A stretch of 64,000 bases of DNA, taken from the NCBI GenBank assembly GCA_934662565.1, contig CAKUKI010000003.1, positions 251,940 to 315,939 of the forward strand, written 5' to 3'. Below are positions 40,844-48,439 of this stretch, piece by piece. A program made the position numbers and the translations under genes. The notes beneath the pieces were generated by a model that worked only from the letters and a program-made list of their open reading frames with translations, ran no database searches and was not told the origin of the DNA. Source of the DNA: an uncultured Elusimicrobiales bacterium. Its GTDB lineage: Bacteria; Elusimicrobiota; Elusimicrobia; Elusimicrobiales; Elusimicrobiaceae. Every line of letters begins with the position of its first letter. Position 1 is the stretch's first letter.

Positions 40844-41563
40844 ATGAACAAAAAAACCGTGCTTTTGGGGCTTTCTTTTGTGGCAGTATTTGCGCTGGGG
40901 ATGCTGATAATGTATTTTATCGCGCGTGCCGGCGCTTCTGCCGCGTTGGAGGAAGCCGAACCCATGCCCCTTGCGCCCGCGGGGGCAAGCGTGCAGGTGG
41001 TGGATATGAAAGGCGCCTCTGCGGCGGAAGGTGTGGTGGAAGTAAAAGAGCCGGAATATGTAGATTCGGCGGCGATTTCTTCCCAACTTTCTAAAATTAA
41101 GGTGGAAGGCATGACGGGCATTGTTTTGCGTATGACGGACCCAAGCGAAGAAGAACGGCCGGTAAAAACCACCTCCGTCACTTTGCCGGACGGGGCCAGT
41201 GTGGTTTCCACGGGCGTTCAGCCGGCCCCTGCTGCGGCGGGCGAAGAAAGCAAAATTACCATGATTAATGCGCCTGTCAAAGCGCGTGTTATCAAGAGTA
41301 CCGCCGATTATAAAAAATTCAAACAATCCGCCCGCGGGGAATATCCGCAGGTAGATTTTAACAAACAAATGGTCGTGGTGTTGGAGTCCGACAGCAACTT
41401 GCCGGATAAAGTGTTTGAAATTGAGGACGTGCAAACCAAAGACGGGCAATTAGTGGTGTTATATCGGGTAAATATCTTTGGATTGGATAAAAAAATAAAC
41501 ACCCATAGCGCCAAAAGCGTAGCTAAACAGAATTTACCTGTAAAATTGAAACAAGTTTTATAA
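40844..41563 (+). CDS. Single-pass membrane protein with a C-terminal PrcB-like domain
   Basis: The 239-residue protein has one N-terminal helix (about residues 7-27). A disordered acidic/Ala-rich stretch follows (about 30-140). A compact C-terminal domain (about residues 145-239) shows DYKKFKQSARGEYPQVDFNKQMVVVLES and VLYRVNIFGLDKK, which resembles PrcB-type domains. The match is by pattern, and the role is unknown. It starts 1 nt after queF and is followed 4 nt later by another small membrane protein, so all belong to the operon ending at 42026. Confidence 0.7.
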   Translation: MNKKTVLLGLSFVAVFALGMLIMYFIARAGASAALEEAEPMPLAPAGASVQVVDMKGASAAEGVVEVKEPEYVDSAAISSQLSKIKVEGMTGIVLRMTDPSEEERPVKTTSVTLPDGASVVSTGVQPAPAAAGEESKITMINAPVKARVIKSTADYKKFKQSARGEYPQVDFNKQMVVVLESDSNLPDKVFEIEDVQTKDGQLVVLYRVNIFGLDKKINTHSAKSVAKQNLPVKLKQVL

Positions 41564-41567
41564 AGCT

Positions 41568-42026
41568 ATGAAGAATCTGCAAGCGGCGCTCCGTCAAAAA
41601 TGGTGCTTAGTTTTACTGTCTGTATTGTCTTGGGCCATTTTGGTATGGGTGGGGTGGAATTGGGGCCTTACCCTGTTAAAACTGCCTGTAAAACTGTATT
41701 TTTGGCTTTGGAACGGAGTTTTATCCGGGCAGATGTCCTTATGGCTTTTTATTCCGTCTGCCGTATTGGTGTGGCTGGTTTGGTTCTTTGCGCTGTTTAT
41801 ATGTGTTCCTTTTTTGCGCGTTTTTCCCCAAAAAGCGGCCACCGCGGCGGCAGGTGTGTTGGCGGCGGGCGCGGGGATTATGTTGGTGAGCTCGCTGGTG
41901 CATTTGTGGCTCCAAGCCCCCTATACATGGCAAAGCGTTTTGGCGCGCCTGTTGTGGACGTGGGGCGCCGGATGTGGAACTGTTTGGGCGGCCCTAATGC
42001 TAATGTTAGGCGCCAACGAAAGATAG
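41568..42026 (+). CDS. Small polytopic membrane protein, unknown
   Basis: The 152-residue, Trp- and Leu-rich protein has about four membrane helices (about residues 13-35, 52-70, 88-112 and 125-148) and no recognisable domain. It starts 4 nt after the PrcB-like gene (tail TAAAGCTATG), so the pair may work together. An alternative frame across the same bases gives a 166-residue peptide without membrane pattern logic and was rejected. A terminator lies 17 nt later. Confidence 0.7.
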   Translation: MKNLQAALRQKWCLVLLSVLSWAILVWVGWNWGLTLLKLPVKLYFWLWNGVLSGQMSLWLFIPSAVLVWLVWFFALFICVPFLRVFPQKAATAAAGVLAAGAGIMLVSSLVHLWLQAPYTWQSVLARLLWTWGAGCGTVWAALMLMLGANER

Positions 42027-42042
42027 CGTTTTTTGCGGATAT

Positions 42043-42073
42043 AAAAAACCTCGGGCATAAACCCGAGGTTTTT
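42043..42073. terminator. Bidirectional terminator between converging genes
   Basis: AAAACCTCGGG pairs with CCCGAGGTTTT, flanked by A and T runs. Confidence 0.9.
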
Positions 42074-42100
42074 CATATATATAACGCAGACGGAAAATAG

Positions 42101-42361
42101 TTATTTAAGCAGATTTTCGGACGGCTTAAACCGCACTTTTTGCTTGGCGGGCACATGGACCTTTTCGCCCGTTTTGGGGTTATGGCGCGTGACCGGACGG
42201 GCCATTTTCAAATGGAAAGAGCCAAAATTGCTAATAACTACTTTGCCATCTCTTTTTAGGCCGTGTTTAATAATTTCAAATACTTGATCTACCGACGTTT
42301 TAGCCTGTTTTTTGTCTAATACGTGGCGGGTTAAATGGCGTATCACATCATCTTTATTCAT
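42101..42361 (-). CDS. HU/IHF-family DNA-binding protein
   Basis: The 86-residue protein has the HU signature: MNKDDVIRHLT, the dimer helices, ISNFGSFHLKMARPV with the flexible arm, TRHNPKTGEKVHVPAKQKVRFKPSENLL. It bends DNA and compacts the nucleoid. It probably works as a homodimer; no partner is nearby. GGAAGGAACG precedes its ATG, and it lies 15 nt downstream of gpsA on the same strand. Confidence 0.95.
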   Translation of the reverse strand: MNKDDVIRHLTRHVLDKKQAKTSVDQVFEIIKHGLKRDGKVVISNFGSFHLKMARPVTRHNPKTGEKVHVPAKQKVRFKPSENLLK

Positions 42362-42376
42362 AACAATCGTTCCTTC

Positions 42377-43381
42377 CTATTTATTGCCCCGATTGGTAAA
42401 ACCCATGGCATGTAATAATACATGGGGTTTTTGGCCTTGGCAAACAATTTGCCAAATAGCATCTATAATGGGGGTTTGCAAATGGTTTTTACGGGCAATA
42501 TCATACACGCTTTGCACGGTATTTACACCCTCGGCAATGGTGCCTACTTCTTTTTTGGCTTCTTCCAGCGTTAGGCCGGCACCCAGCTTTTCGCCCAAGC
42601 GGCGGTTGCGGGAAATGGCGGACATGCCCGTTAAAATGGCATCTCCGAAGCCGGCTAAACTGTAAACGGTGTTGGCCGCGCCCCCTTGGCTGACGGTAAT
42701 GTCGTTCATTTCCGCCAAGGCTTGCGTAATGAGGGCAGCTTTGGCGTTGGCACCGTCACCAATGCCGTCAATCACCCCGCAGCCAATGGCTAACACATTT
42801 TTAATGCCGCCGCCGTATTCCACCCCGCGGCGGTCTTTGGCGGGTACTACAATAATAGGGTCCCCGTTAAATACTTGCGCAATTTGCGCGGTTAAAACGT
42901 CGTCCGTACCGGCCAACATAATTTTGGTGGGCACGTTTTGCGCTACTTCCAAGGCAAAACTGGGGCCGCTAAAAGCCAAGGCTTTTCCTTTTAATTGGGG
43001 AAGTTCTTCTTCTACAATTTCGCAAATCGTTTTGAAAGATTTGTCTTCAATCCCTTTGGACGCACTGACCACGGGAATCACTTTGCCGCTCAGGAGCGGT
43101 TTTAATTGTTCCCGGCAGAACGCGCGGATAGCTTTAGAGGAAATCACAAATACCAGCATATCCGTATCTTTCACGGCCTCGGCAACATCTCCGGTCAGGC
43201 GGATGTTGTCGTGCAGTTTGAAGTTAGGGATATTCGGGTGGGTGCCGCTGGTTTTTAATACATTAAGCAGCGGTTCTGAATATTCCCACAAAGATACGCG
43301 GTAGCCTTTCTTAGCTAAATGTTGGGCAATTACACTGCCCCAAATCCCCGCGCCAAAAACGGTAATATTATGGATGGACAT
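42377..43381 (-). CDS. gpsA: Glycerol-3-phosphate dehydrogenase [NAD(P)+]
   Basis: The protein has 334 residues when started at MSIHNITVFGAGIWG (ATG at 43381). The alternative, 10 codons upstream at 43411, adds a charged leader unlike the family. GAGIWGSVIA is the dinucleotide loop. YGGGIKNVLAIGCGVIDGIGDGANAKAAL carries the catalytic Lys and binding residues. It makes sn-glycerol-3-phosphate for phospholipids. It overlaps the plsY stop by 14 nt, so the two steps of lysophosphatidate formation are coupled. Confidence 0.95.
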   Translation of the reverse strand: MSIHNITVFGAGIWGSVIAQHLAKKGYRVSLWEYSEPLLNVLKTSGTHPNIPNFKLHDNIRLTGDVAEAVKDTDMLVFVISSKAIRAFCREQLKPLLSGKVIPVVSASKGIEDKSFKTICEIVEEELPQLKGKALAFSGPSFALEVAQNVPTKIMLAGTDDVLTAQIAQVFNGDPIIVVPAKDRRGVEYGGGIKNVLAIGCGVIDGIGDGANAKAALITQALAEMNDITVSQGGAANTVYSLAGFGDAILTGMSAISRNRRLGEKLGAGLTLEEAKKEVGTIAEGVNTVQSVYDIARKNHLQTPIIDAIWQIVCQGQKPHVLLHAMGFTNRGNK

Positions 43382-44000
43382 TTTCTTTTCTCTTTTTGGC
43401 GCCGTCTTCAAACTTTAGCTCTTTATGAGCCAACAGGCGCTTAATGTTAGGTACATGCTTGTAAATAACCAAAAGGGAAATGGCCGTCACCATGACGTTT
43501 ACGCCCATGGGGTGCTTGCCGATAAAAAAGCTGGCAATAGGCAACGCCACACACGCAAAAATGGAGCCAATAGAAATGCGCCCCCACAAGGCCACGCAAA
43601 TTACAAATACGCCAAACGCAATAGCGGTGGGAATGGGCAGTAAAGCCGCAAATACGCCGGCCGAGGTAGCTACCCCTTTGCCGCCGCGGAATTTAAGATA
43701 AATCGTCCACATGTGGCCCAAAATGGCAATCGTGCCGCACGCAATAGCCACCCAATAGCGGTACGGGTGGTCGGCACAGAGTTTTAAGGCCGCACAAACG
43801 GGAATAAACCCTTTTAAGGCATCTACCAAAAACGTGCTGACGCCGGCCCATTTGCCTACGGTGCGGTACACATTGGCGGCACCGGGGTTGCCGGAGCCGT
43901 GTTCACGGATGTCTATGCCCATGGTTTTTTTGGCAATCAGGTAGCCGGTCGGTACGGCTCCCAGAAAATAGCTGATTAAAATTAGCAGGGTAATAGTCAT
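43368..44000 (-). CDS. plsY: Glycerol-3-phosphate acyltransferase PlsY
   Basis: The protein has 210 residues when started at MTITLLILISYFLG (ATG at 44000). A start at 44009 adds MIY but places the ATG inside the TATAAT at 44013-44008. PlsY acylates glycerol-3-phosphate with acyl-phosphate in the inner membrane. Motifs are GAVPTGYLIAK, EHGSGNPGAANVYRTVG and KFRGGKGVATSAGVF, then five or so membrane helices. TATAAT ends 7 nt before ATG 44000 without Shine-Dalgarno, pointing to a leaderless message. gpsA follows with a 14-nt overlap. Confidence 0.95.
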   Translation of the reverse strand: MTITLLILISYFLGAVPTGYLIAKKTMGIDIREHGSGNPGAANVYRTVGKWAGVSTFLVDALKGFIPVCAALKLCADHPYRYWVAIACGTIAILGHMWTIYLKFRGGKGVATSAGVFAALLPIPTAIAFGVFVICVALWGRISIGSIFACVALPIASFFIGKHPMGVNVMVTAISLLVIYKHVPNIKRLLAHKELKFEDGAKKRKENVHP

Positions 44001-44007
44001 ATAAATC

Positions 44008-44013
44008 ATTATA
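44008..44013 (-). promoter_or_regulatory. -10 element adjacent to plsY start (leaderless candidate)
   Basis: TATAAT on the minus strand ends 7 nt before the ATG at 44000. It decides the choice between the two possible plsY starts. Confidence 0.6.
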
Positions 44014-44075
44014 TTAAATTTTGGGGGTTCGGTTGGGTTCTTATGCGGATAAAGTGGTATTTTTTACATTTTTTA

Positions 44076-44083
44076 TATACACT
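44076..44083 (+). promoter_or_regulatory. -10 element adjacent to the protease start (leaderless candidate)
   Basis: TATACACT contains TATACA (ending 8 nt before the ATG at 44090) or TACACT (ending 6 nt before it). No Shine-Dalgarno is seen. Confidence 0.5.
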
Positions 44084-44089
44084 GTAAGT

Positions 44090-45082
44090 ATGAAAATAAA
44101 ATATTATATTTTAACCTTTTTGTGTGTTTTGTGTGCCGCCTTGGCGCAGGCACAGGCGGATATTGCCGTGAATGAAGATGCGTTTTTGGTCCAAAAAGCC
44201 ATTACCGTATGGGGGGACGAAACGTCTTCCGAAAAACTGATGAGCGCGCAGTGTCAGGCGGTGCGTATTACGCCAAATTGGCTGCTTACGGCGGCGCATT
44301 GTGTGTATGATTTTTGCCGCAATAACCAAAATTGCACCATACAGGTAGATGTAGTTTCCTCTCCTCAAGATGATTTGGCCGCCCAAGCGCGCGTGCGCAG
44401 TGGGGCGCAAAAGAAAAATGTGTTTATTTTTTCGGGGTATAATCCGCGCCAAAACCGCAGCAGCAGTTTTGATGTGGCATTAATCCGTCTAGCCCCGCAA
44501 GAGGGGGATTGGGCTTTTTTTGCTCCGCGCGGGGGAAAGCGTTTTTCTCGGGCGCAGTTTGAAAAACAACTGGACGTATATCCGGAGGCCCGCGCCCAAT
44601 GGAACGCCATGCGCCCGCGGCTGCTTACATTTGATGCCGCCGTATCGGCCCGCCTGACGGCCCCGATAGCGGTTCCTCGGGTGGAAAACGGCGGGGTGTC
44701 GTGGTTATATAATGCCAGCGGACAGGCGTATTTTATCAGCGAACTCCAGCATTTTGTATCTACCGATTTTGGGGTGCGGCAAGGCAATTCCGGCGGCGGC
44801 GTGTTTACGGCGGACGGACAGTTGGTGGGGGTGGTGTCTATGTCTTTTACCGGCAAGGGCAACCGTATGCAATTTAAGGATGCCGACGGCAAGGCTCTAT
44901 CCACCTTACAAAATGCGGATGCGTATTTTGTGTTTACGGGGTTTACCAGTGCGGTGACGGCATTTATCCGCAGCCATGTGCAAGGGGTTTTTTCGGTCGG
45001 GGCGGTTCCACAAGCGGCCGAGCTGACAAACGAAAAATTCACCCGCATTATTAAAACCTTGGATAACGCCCAAGCTAATTAA
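44090..45082 (+). CDS. Secreted trypsin-like serine protease
   Basis: The protein has 330 residues when started at MKIKYYILTFLCVLC (ATG at 44090). A start at 44021 would add 23 residues across the promoter. A signal peptide ends near ALAQAQA. The chymotrypsin-fold triad is visible: His in LLTAAHCVYDFC, Asp in SSFDVALIRL, Ser in GVRQGNSGGGVF. TAAHC and GNSGGG are near-canonical. Cys in AHCVYDFC and NNQNCT can form disulfides. There is no PDZ domain, so it is not DegP/HtrA. The target is unknown. Confidence 0.88.
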   Translation: MKIKYYILTFLCVLCAALAQAQADIAVNEDAFLVQKAITVWGDETSSEKLMSAQCQAVRITPNWLLTAAHCVYDFCRNNQNCTIQVDVVSSPQDDLAAQARVRSGAQKKNVFIFSGYNPRQNRSSSFDVALIRLAPQEGDWAFFAPRGGKRFSRAQFEKQLDVYPEARAQWNAMRPRLLTFDAAVSARLTAPIAVPRVENGGVSWLYNASGQAYFISELQHFVSTDFGVRQGNSGGGVFTADGQLVGVVSMSFTGKGNRMQFKDADGKALSTLQNADAYFVFTGFTSAVTAFIRSHVQGVFSVGAVPQAAELTNEKFTRIIKTLDNAQAN

Positions 45083-46313
45083 GGTGTTTTTGTAAACTTT
45101 GGTAGTTCCCTACCGTAGCCATGACGGTTAATTGTAAGCCGCCGTCTGCCTGCGGGGTTTGCCGGATAACCAGTGATTTTTCATAAATGGCACCGAGTTT
45201 ATTTAATTGGTCCGCGCGCAACGTAAGCGTGCGGACTTGCCATTTATAGCTGATGGCCTGTTCCACACGGCGCAGTAAAGTTTGCAAGTGCCCCCCGTTG
45301 GCGGCGCTGATAAATACGGCAGCGGGGTTTTGGGCGCGCAACAATTCCGCCCGCGCGGGGGAAAGTAAATCCGCCTTATTAAAAACATCTATGACCGGAA
45401 TATGCTGGGCCTGTAAATCCGTAATAATCCGGCGGACGGTTTGTGCCTGTGCGGTGCGCTTATCGGAAGACGCATCCTGAATGTGTAAAATTACATCCGC
45501 AAAGGCGGTTTCTTCCAGCGTGGCGCGGAAAGACGTGACTAAACTGTGAGGTAATTTTTGGATGAATCCCACCGTATCCGTAAACAGCATATCCCCGCCG
45601 CTGGGCATACGCACGCGGCGGGTGGTGGGGTCTAGCGTGGCAAAAAGTTTATCATCCGCGTATACGCTTTGGGTGTGGGTCAGCGCGTTTAAGAGGGTGC
45701 TTTTCCCGGCGTTGGTATAGCCTACCAGCGCAATTTGCGGCAGCGGGATTTGGCTGCGGCGTTGGCGGCGCAGTTCCCGTCCGGCTTTTACGGTGTCTAT
45801 TTCTTTTTCCAGCTTGCTAATGCGCAAGCGCAGACGGCGTTTATCGTACTCCAACTTGGTTTCACCGGGGCCGCGCAACCCAATGCCGCCTTTTTGTTGC
45901 ATGAGTGCCGTACCTTTGCCGCCTAAGCGGGGCAAGAGATATTTTAATTGGGCCAGCTCCACTTGCAGTTTACCTTCTTGGGTGTGGGCGCGCTGGGCAA
46001 AAATATCTAAAATCAGGCGGGTGCGGTCTATCACTTTGGCGGGGAGAATTTCTTCCAAATTATTTTGTTGGGCGGGGGAGATTTCATCATCAAAAATAAC
46101 CGTGTCGGCAGATAGCGCCTGTACTTCTAGGGCCATTTCTTCCAGTTTGCCGCGCCCGATAAGCGTGGCGGCATTAAAGGCTTGCAGACGTACTTGAAAT
46201 GTTTTTAATACGGTTCCGCCGGCCGTATGGGTCAGGCGTTTTAATTCTGCCAGTGAATCCGCTTCCGGCGGTGCATTTTTTAGGCTGGCTCCCACCAAAA
46301 TAACTTTTTCCAT
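45075..46313 (-). CDS. hflX: HflX ribosome-associated GTPase
   Basis: The 412-residue protein has the HflX N-terminal domain (LAELKRLTHTAGGTVLKTFQ; IGRGKLEEMALEVQ; IFDDEISPAQQNNLEEIL) and a central coiled coil. The GTPase domain follows: G1 GYTNAGKSTLLN, G3 DTVGFIQKLPHSL, G4 FNKADLL and G5 ISAANGG. HflX splits stalled ribosomes under stress. It converges on the protease gene with an 8-nt 3' overlap. TAAAAT on the minus strand (46325-46320) ends 6 nt before the ATG, with no Shine-Dalgarno. Confidence 0.95.
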   Translation of the reverse strand: MEKVILVGASLKNAPPEADSLAELKRLTHTAGGTVLKTFQVRLQAFNAATLIGRGKLEEMALEVQALSADTVIFDDEISPAQQNNLEEILPAKVIDRTRLILDIFAQRAHTQEGKLQVELAQLKYLLPRLGGKGTALMQQKGGIGLRGPGETKLEYDKRRLRLRISKLEKEIDTVKAGRELRRQRRSQIPLPQIALVGYTNAGKSTLLNALTHTQSVYADDKLFATLDPTTRRVRMPSGGDMLFTDTVGFIQKLPHSLVTSFRATLEETAFADVILHIQDASSDKRTAQAQTVRRIITDLQAQHIPVIDVFNKADLLSPARAELLRAQNPAAVFISAANGGHLQTLLRRVEQAISYKWQVRTLTLRADQLNKLGAIYEKSLVIRQTPQADGGLQLTVMATVGNYQSLQKHLN

Positions 46314-46319
46314 AGGTTT

Positions 46320-46325
46320 ATTTTA
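46320..46325 (-). promoter_or_regulatory. -10 element adjacent to hflX start (leaderless candidate)
   Basis: TAAAAT on the minus strand ends 6 nt before the ATG at 46313. The -35 at proper spacing is poor. Confidence 0.4.
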
Positions 46326-46361
46326 TAAAGTTTGCCACCCACGGCGCAGACTTTCTTTATT

Positions 46362-46370
46362 TGATATAAT
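46362..46370 (+). promoter_or_regulatory. Promoter of the pilin gene at 46401
   Basis: TGATATAAT is an extended -10 element, 30 nt before the ATG. No good -35 is found. Confidence 0.6.
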
Positions 46371-46400
46371 GGTTTTGGACTTTTAAGACGGGAGATAAAA

Positions 46401-46892
46401 ATGAAAGGTTTTACATTAATAGAATTATTGGTGGTTGTTTTAATTATTGGCATATTGGCTGGGGTAGCGCTACCGCAATATACGGTGGCTGTGGCAAAAG
46501 CGCGCTATACAGAAATGATAACGCTTTCCCGCAGTATAAAAAATGCGCAGGAAACTTTTTATTTAGCCAATGGGCGTTATGCTACCCGATTTGATGAATT
46601 AGATATAGAAATGCCTTCCGGCGGCACCGCCACGGCGGATAATTCAACCATTTCTTATGCAAATACGGGCACCAGTTATTTGTTGTTGCACGGAGGCAAC
46701 CGTGTAGCGGCAGCCAACCGCAGTAAAATGTGCAACAATTATGAAGTGATGTTGGATTATTCCGGTGATGCCAATGCCGGCAAAGGCTTTTGTTGGGTGG
46801 CCACAGGCCAAGGGTGTAATGACGCAATCGGCACTAAAATTTGTAAATCTTTAGGCTGGACCAAGTCCGGCGACCAGTATTGGGAAAAATAA
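46401..46892 (+). CDS. Type IV pilin-like protein (pseudopilin), fourth in window
   Basis: The 163-residue protein begins MKGFTLIELLVVVLIIGILA with Glu at +5, then VALPQYTVAVAKARYTEM. The C-terminal domain has four Cys (MCNN, GFCW, GCND, ICKSLGW), similar in spacing to the pilins at 8699 and 10075 but without their full length. A GGGAGA Shine-Dalgarno and its own extended -10 show independent expression. A terminator follows directly, and the gene stands alone between converging and diverging units. It is probably a minor pilin or secretion pseudopilin. Confidence 0.92.
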   Translation: MKGFTLIELLVVVLIIGILAGVALPQYTVAVAKARYTEMITLSRSIKNAQETFYLANGRYATRFDELDIEMPSGGTATADNSTISYANTGTSYLLLHGGNRVAAANRSKMCNNYEVMLDYSGDANAGKGFCWVATGQGCNDAIGTKICKSLGWTKSGDQYWEK

Positions 46893-46908
46893 AAAAGAAA
46901 TTTATTTA

Positions 46909-46942
46909 TCCACCTGAGCGGTATGTCAGGTGGAATTTTTTT
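46909..46942 (+). terminator. Terminator after the fourth pilin gene
   Basis: TCCACCTGA pairs with TCAGGTGGA around GCGGTATG, followed by a run of T. Confidence 0.9.
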
Positions 46943-46954
46943 ATTCATAAACCC

Positions 46955-47899
46955 TTATATGCCGGCAAAACGGAGGATTTTTTCCGCCAGTTCGGGCAGG
47001 TTAAAATCGGGCGCGGCTTGCATATCTAACCGCAAGGCGTTGGTGTAGCGGTTGAACCAAGTGCGCTGGCGTTTGGCGTATTGGCGGGTAAGCAGGCGGA
47101 TTTGCTCTTGCGCTTCGGCGGCGGTTAAGCGGCCTTGCAAATAGGCCAAGGCTTGCGGATAACCCAAACTTTTTAGGGCCGGAGCCTCGGGGGGCACTCC
47201 TTGCGCCAGCAGTGCTTTTGCTTCCAGACACATCGGTTCAAAAATAATTTGCGTGCGCCGGCGGATGCGTTCGTCCAGTGCGGGTTTAGCCCAATTTAAG
47301 TATACAAAAGCCGCTTTTTGCGGGTCCGGCAGGGCATGGAATTTGCCGGAGCGGACCTGACTGGCCTTTTGGCCCGTTAGCCAACAAAGCTCCACTGCGC
47401 GCATGGTGCGTTGGATATTGCCCATGGGAATTTGCGCCGCACTTTGGGGGTCCAGTTCTTCTAATGTGCGGTGTACCCCTTCTTTGCCGCGGCGGGCCAG
47501 TAAATCTTCCAACCGTTGGCGGGTTTGCGGGGTGGAAGGCGGCAAATTGTCCATCCCCACAAAACAGGCTTGCAGCCACATGCCTGTTCCACCGGCAAAA
47601 ATAAACGGCGTTTGCGGATTATCTTGCAATAATTGCTGGGACTTTTGCACAAAAGCGCCCGCATTAAAAATTTCTTGCGGCTCCAAAAAATCTACCAAGT
47701 GATAAGGGACTCCCTCCACCAAATAGCGCCCCGCGTGCCACTGGCCGGCGGGTTTGGCGGTTCCGGCGGTTAAGTATTTGTAGGTTTGGCGGGAGTCGGC
47801 CGAGATAATTTCTCCGCCCAGTTGGCGGGCTAAAAACAGGGCCAAATCCGTCTTGCCGGAGGCGGTGGGACCGCAAATTACAATGGGTTTCATACACAT
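46955..47899 (-). CDS. miaA: tRNA dimethylallyltransferase
   Basis: The 314-residue protein adds the isopentenyl group to A37 of UNN-decoding tRNAs. The P-loop GPTASGKTDLA is at residues 10-17, ISADSRQTYK is the substrate strand, and RYLVEGVPYHLVDFLEP and AGGTGMWLQA are typical. RTWFNRYTNALRLD near the C-terminus is the tRNA-binding part. Starts at Met1 or Met3 are both possible. The hairpin at 47919-47958 precedes it. Its partner enzyme MiaB is at 48440-49672 on the same strand. Confidence 0.96.
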   Translation of the reverse strand: MCMKPIVICGPTASGKTDLALFLARQLGGEIISADSRQTYKYLTAGTAKPAGQWHAGRYLVEGVPYHLVDFLEPQEIFNAGAFVQKSQQLLQDNPQTPFIFAGGTGMWLQACFVGMDNLPPSTPQTRQRLEDLLARRGKEGVHRTLEELDPQSAAQIPMGNIQRTMRAVELCWLTGQKASQVRSGKFHALPDPQKAAFVYLNWAKPALDERIRRRTQIIFEPMCLEAKALLAQGVPPEAPALKSLGYPQALAYLQGRLTAAEAQEQIRLLTRQYAKRQRTWFNRYTNALRLDMQAAPDFNLPELAEKILRFAGI

Positions 47900-47918
47900 A
47901 TTTTAATAAATATAAAGC

Positions 47919-47958
47919 AAAAAGGGCCGGAGGAATTTTATTTTCCTTCGGCCCTTTT
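47919..47958. terminator. Terminator between the PilZ gene and miaA
   Basis: AAAAGGGCCG-AGGAA pairs with TTCCT-CGGCCCTTTT with one bulge. On the minus strand the stem is followed by TTTTTGC, which ends the miaB-PilZ transcript. Confidence 0.8.
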
Positions 47959-47972
47959 GCGTTCAAACGGTT

Positions 47973-48437
47973 TTATTTTTCAAATAAAGTTTCGTCTTTT
48001 TGGATTTTGTTGCAAATCTGCCAGCATTTGCAGGTAGGCACGCACACATCCGGCAGTTTTAACAAAATGCGGGTGTCGCAATCGTTAAAATCGTCTGCCA
48101 TTTCGCTAATCATCTTGGCGTATTTTTCATTGATTTTGGTAAACTCAATACCAATGGTGTATACGTTTTCGCGTTGTTTTACCCACGCCAGTTTGGCATC
48201 AATTTCCATTTTATCCGTGCCGGGCAACTGCAGACTGATGGAAAAATGGTCCGCCAGCGGAGCGCCCAAAAAGCTAATCATCCGCATGCCGGAAGCGGAT
48301 AAATCCGCCAGTATGGCCACCAAGCTGGTTTCTTTTCCGTCTTGCGTTTTGTAAAACAGGTTGACGGGCTCAATCAAATTGCTGATGACCGGCATACGGG
48401 GGTGACGTCTTTTTTCGGAAAAATTTTTCTTGTTCAT
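47973..48437 (-). CDS. PilZ domain protein
   Basis: The 154-residue protein has both c-di-GMP-binding motifs of PilZ: RRHPR near residues 10-14 (RxxxR) and DLSASGMRM near residue 46 (DxSxxG). The remaining strands and a short C-terminal Cys-containing tail (CVPTCKCWQIC) are unusual, with four Cys within the last 25 residues. It may control pili or envelope proteins. It begins 2 nt after miaB and is probably co-transcribed. ATG 48437 is preceded by AGGAGT. Confidence 0.9.
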   Translation of the reverse strand: MNKKNFSEKRRHPRMPVISNLIEPVNLFYKTQDGKETSLVAILADLSASGMRMISFLGAPLADHFSISLQLPGTDKMEIDAKLAWVKQRENVYTIGIEFTKINEKYAKMISEMADDFNDCDTRILLKLPDVCVPTCKCWQICNKIQKDETLFEK

Positions 48438-48439
48438 GT

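Noticed and set aside
41600..42100. 166-residue plus-strand open frame
   Set aside because: It lies in another frame of the small membrane protein gene, which has better start context and a clear helix pattern.
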